A stretch of 64,000 bases of DNA from positions 1,314,001 through 1,378,000 of the forward strand of contig NZ_CP039691.1 of NCBI RefSeq assembly GCF_005145045.1. The letters are read 5' to 3'. The stretch is from Agrobacterium larrymoorei (GTDB lineage: Bacteria > Pseudomonadota > Alphaproteobacteria > Rhizobiales > Rhizobiaceae). Position 1 is the stretch's first letter. Each line of letters begins with the position of its first letter. The notes beneath the pieces were generated by a model. It did no database searches and had not been told where the DNA came from. It worked only from the letters and a program-made list of their open reading frames with translations. Below, one piece after another: positions 63,397 to 64,000 of this stretch. Position numbers and translations under genes: made by a program.

Positions 63397-64000
63397 TCAG
63401 GCGACAAGAGCAAGTGCCGCGAGCATCACGATCTCTGTGATCTGCTGGGTTGCGCCGATAGTGTCGCCGGTATGTCCTTGTATCTTGCGCTCGCATTTCC
63501 GGTTGAAGAGATATGTGGCGGCGAATGCGGCACCTGCGGCCAGCACAAGCAGAGAGGGCCAATAGAAGGGCAGGGCAATAAGGATTGCGATACCGCCCCC
63601 ATAACACAGCGCGCCGTTGCGCTCATATGTTCCGGGTTGGCCGATGGAGGCCGCGACACCGCCTTCTCTTGCTGCGGGAAGTGCCGACCAGTGCCACACC
63701 ATCAACCCGCGGCTGATACAGGCTGTGCCCAAGAGCGATGCTGCGACGCCGAGCGGCGGTAGGGCATGGATTAGAGCGGCGATGGCCGCTGCGCGGATGA
63801 GGAAGGAGAGGATGAGCGCGATGACGCCGTAGCTGCCGATGCGGCTATCCTTCATGATCTCCAGCGCTCTTTCTCTGGTCGCGCCCCCGCCGAAGCCATC
63901 GGCGGTATCGGCAAGGCCATCCTCATGCAGAGCGCCGGTAATAGCGGTGGCAAGGGCAAGTATAATGGCGGCAGAAAGAAGCGCATCTGCGTGGAAATGG
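63397..64000 (-). CDS. cobS: Adenosylcobinamide-GDP ribazoletransferase (5' end outside window)
   Basis: A membrane enzyme of late cobalamin synthesis that joins adenosylcobinamide-GDP to alpha-ribazole to form the lower ligand. The visible 201 codons start inside the protein at HFHADALLSA. The diagnostic motif ALHEDGLADTADGFGGG (about 63895-63945) and several membrane helices are present. Other cob genes would be expected upstream, beyond the window. Its stop lies 9 bp before the DUF1289 start. Confidence 0.93.
   Translation of the reverse strand, partial: HFHADALLSAAIILALATAITGALHEDGLADTADGFGGGATRERALEIMKDSRIGSYGVIALILSFLIRAAAIAALIHALPPLGVAASLLGTACISRGLMVWHWSALPAAREGGVAASIGQPGTYERNGALCYGGGIAILIALPFYWPSLLVLAAGAAFAATYLFNRKCERKIQGHTGDTIGATQQITEIVMLAALALVA

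Overview
The window looks like a chromosomal segment of a Rhizobiaceae alphaproteobacterium, most likely Agrobacterium or a close relative. The evidence is the protein sequences, the order rpoBC / rpsL-rpsG-fusA-tuf / rpsJ to rplO / secY-adk / rpsM-rpsK-rpoA-rplQ with rpsD and rpmJ missing from their Escherichia coli positions, and rhizobial neighbours such as a BTLCP peptidase, a DUF1883 protein and msrP-msrQ. The genus is an inference; no rRNA or other marker RNA is present.

Region 1 (1-8.3 kb) holds the 3' part of rpoB and all of rpoC, closed by a strong terminator. Region 2 (8.3-15.1 kb) is accessory DNA between rpoC and the str operon: an ABM-fold monooxygenase divergent from a LysR regulator, a paralogous FtsI-type penicillin-binding protein, an MFS transporter gene broken by a one-base frameshift, and a second LysR regulator divergent from a TauE/SafE permease. 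Region 3 (15.1-35.3 kb) is the informational core: str genes and tuf, S10 and spc ribosomal protein genes, secY, adk, rpsM, rpsK, rpoA and rplQ. It is cut repeatedly by terminator-like hairpins and by long structured leaders before rpsL, rplC and secY.

Region 4 (35.3-50.4 kb) is mixed: a 120-bp inverted-repeat element, an unknown HTH protein, a membrane-anchored CadC-like regulator with a TPR-like C-terminus, a nitrilase, the periplasmic methionine sulfoxide repair pair msrP-msrQ, an NAD-dependent epimerase, an orphan DnaB/RecA-like ATPase, ilvD with a possible leader ORF, a four-hairpin extragenic repeat, a VOC protein, an AT-rich glycosyltransferase, a GNAT, an SDR and a beta-lactamase-fold serine hydrolase.

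Region 5 (50.4-64 kb) is mainly cell-envelope biology: DegP-type protease overlapping rarA, a DUF1883 protein, a methyl-accepting chemotaxis protein, an unknown 308-aa protein, an extensin-like lipoprotein, a YadG/YadH-type ABC exporter, an exported Gly/His-rich repeat protein, a BTLCP cysteine peptidase, a membrane retropepsin-like protein, a DUF1289 protein and the 3' part of cobS. No tRNA, rRNA, CRISPR array, insertion sequence or prophage was seen. I did not find a clearly novel multi-gene system. The best leads are the rpsL and ilvD leaders, the orphan DnaB-like ATPase, the Gly/His repeat protein with its unusual upstream region, and the extragenic repeats.
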